Positions 62,776 through 64,000 of a stretch of DNA of 64,000 nt are shown piece after piece. A program made the translations under genes and the position numbers. The number at the start of each line of letters is the position of its first letter. Position 1 is the first letter of the stretch. This DNA comes from Caenorhabditis elegans (Eukaryota > Nematoda > Chromadorea > Rhabditida > Rhabditidae), in the NCBI RefSeq assembly GCF_000002985.6, contig NC_003282.8:7006001-7070000 (forward strand), written 5' to 3'. The notes beneath the pieces were generated by a model. That model saw only the letters and a list, made by a program, of their open reading frames with translations. It was not told where the DNA came from and made no database searches.

Positions 62776-64000
62776 AAAATGAAATAACCTCCAAAACTCT
62801 CTGAACTGAGTATTTTCAAACTGGCGTATCTCAAAAAATACACATCTGGAAAACAAATGTCCAACTAACAAAATGATCAGAAATATTTTTTCTTTTTAAT
62901 TCAATAGTTTCTATTTTAATACACCAACTTTTTGTAGAGTTACAGGGAGTCAAAGCCATTTTTTCAAAATTCACAAAAAATTTTTAGAACTCTTTTGTTG
63001 TACCCTTTATAACTCAACTTTCATTGAATTTCAGAAGATAAATTTTGTTGAATAATGAGTGAAAAATATTTTTCTACATTTTACCAGTTTCAAGTTTTCG
63101 GATATTTTCATGTTCCGCCAAGTTACAGACCGTTTTTCAAAAAAACCCAATTTCGCTCATAAAAATCTTCATATTCAACGTATCGACTTGAAATTTTAAA
63201 AAATGATCACTTTTTTGATGTCTCTACAATGTCCTAAAAAATCTTTCAAAAAACACTGTCCATCTCCAAAATCGCCATTCGCTCCGAAAAATGAAATCGG
63301 ACTTTTGCTTCTCGAGAAATTTTTATTCTCACGTGAAATTTTTGGTAATTTGCTCAGTGTTTCAATAATTGTTTTTTTATGCAAATTAAAAAAAATTTCA
63401 CGTGAGAATAAAAATTTCTCGAGAAGCAAAAGTCCGATTTCATTTTTCGGAGCGAATGGCGATTTTGGAGATGGACAGTGTTTTTTGAAAGATTTTTTAG
63501 GACATTGTAGAGACATCAAAAAAGTGATCATTTTTCAAAATTTCAAGTCGATACGTTGAATATGAAGATTTTTATGAGCGAAATTGGATTTTTTGAAAAA
63601 CGGTCTGTAACTTGGCGGAACATGAAAATATCCGAAAACTTGAAACTGGTAAAATGTAGAAAAATATTTTTCACTCATTATTCAACAAAATTTATCTTCT
63701 GAAATTCAATGAAAGTTGAGTTATAAAGGGTACAACAAAAGAGTTCTAAAAATTTTTTGTGAATTTTGGAAAAATGGTTTTGACTCCGTGTAACTCTACA
63801 AAAAGTTGGTGTATTAAAATAAAAACTATTGAATTAGAAAGAAAAAATATTTTTGATCATTTTGTTAGTTGGACATTTGTTTTCCAGATGTGTATTTTTT
63901 GAGATACGACAGTTTGAAAATACTCAGTTCAGAGAGCTTTGGAGGTTATTTCATTTTTAGATCGAAAGCCACCATCAACTCCATTGCATCCTTATCTGAC
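62733..64000. repeat. Giant inverted repeat (palindrome) running off the window
   Basis: The left arm (62733 to about 63344) and right arm (about 63390-64000) are reverse complements with roughly 95 percent identity and about 45 bp between them; the centre is near 63367. Example: 62733-62740 GTCAGATA matches the last bases of the window in reverse. The right arm is cut by the window edge, so total length is unknown. The mirror ORFs at 63196-63559 on the two strands are a by-product of the symmetry. No transposase or named transposon end is visible. Confidence 0.92.

Noticed and set aside
63196-63559. Twin 111/118-codon ORFs on opposite strands with the same protein
   Set aside because: They exist only because the DNA is palindromic; one sequence is read twice.

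Overview
The window is nematode nuclear DNA and almost certainly Caenorhabditis elegans (or a very close sibling). It is AT-rich, with many 45-60 bp introns ending in TTTTCAG, trans-splice-type acceptors directly before several start codons, and nematode-restricted families: serpentine srx and srw receptors, F-box/FBA2 proteins, major sperm protein and a supplementary nuclear receptor. I recognise trxr-1, klp-18, cogc-2, ufl-1 and tin-9.1, which sit together on C. elegans chromosome IV (from memory, cosmid C06G3). The gene models below were built by hand from splice signals and reading-frame continuity. All listed intact genes close in frame across every intron.

Region 1-11.7 kb: the 3' part of a two-domain GH18 chitinase-like gene, a LINE reverse-transcriptase relic, a small lysine-rich gene, a major sperm protein pseudogene, and trxr-1. 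trxr-1 encodes a selenoprotein thioredoxin reductase with an in-frame UGA and a foldable SECIS element. Region 11.7-25 kb: a ZZ zinc-finger (sequestosome-like) gene, a 4.4 kb gene-free stretch, an adenosine deaminase, and a frameshifted membrane/ankyrin/BRCT-type gene.

Region 25.6-38.6 kb is the dense housekeeping core. On the minus strand, cogc-2, ufl-1 and a SOSS-B single-strand-binding homolog lie 224-283 bp apart and look like an SL2-type operon. A small plus-strand gene is nested inside a ufl-1 intron. On the plus strand klp-18 (kinesin-12) diverges from cogc-2. An intron-bearing fragment of the adenosine deaminase gene and tin-9.1 follow.

Region 38.6-64 kb is accessory. It has a 5.5 kb gene-poor stretch with an inverted repeat pair, an 18-G tract and a cluster of heat-shock-element palindromes. 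It then has a nuclear receptor, a lysine-rich single-pass membrane protein, a TA-flanked MITE-like element, an intact srx receptor, a decayed srw receptor, and a head-to-head pair of F-box/FBA2 genes (one decayed, one intact). An intron of the intact F-box gene holds two nested hAT-type elements, each with perfect 8-bp target duplications. The right end is filled by a >1.2 kb near-perfect palindrome that runs off the window.

I did not find a plausible wholly new biological system. The strongest signals for follow-up are the nested hAT insertions, the giant terminal palindrome, the gene nested in ufl-1, the heat-shock-element cluster and the possible N-myristoylation signal on the adenosine deaminase.
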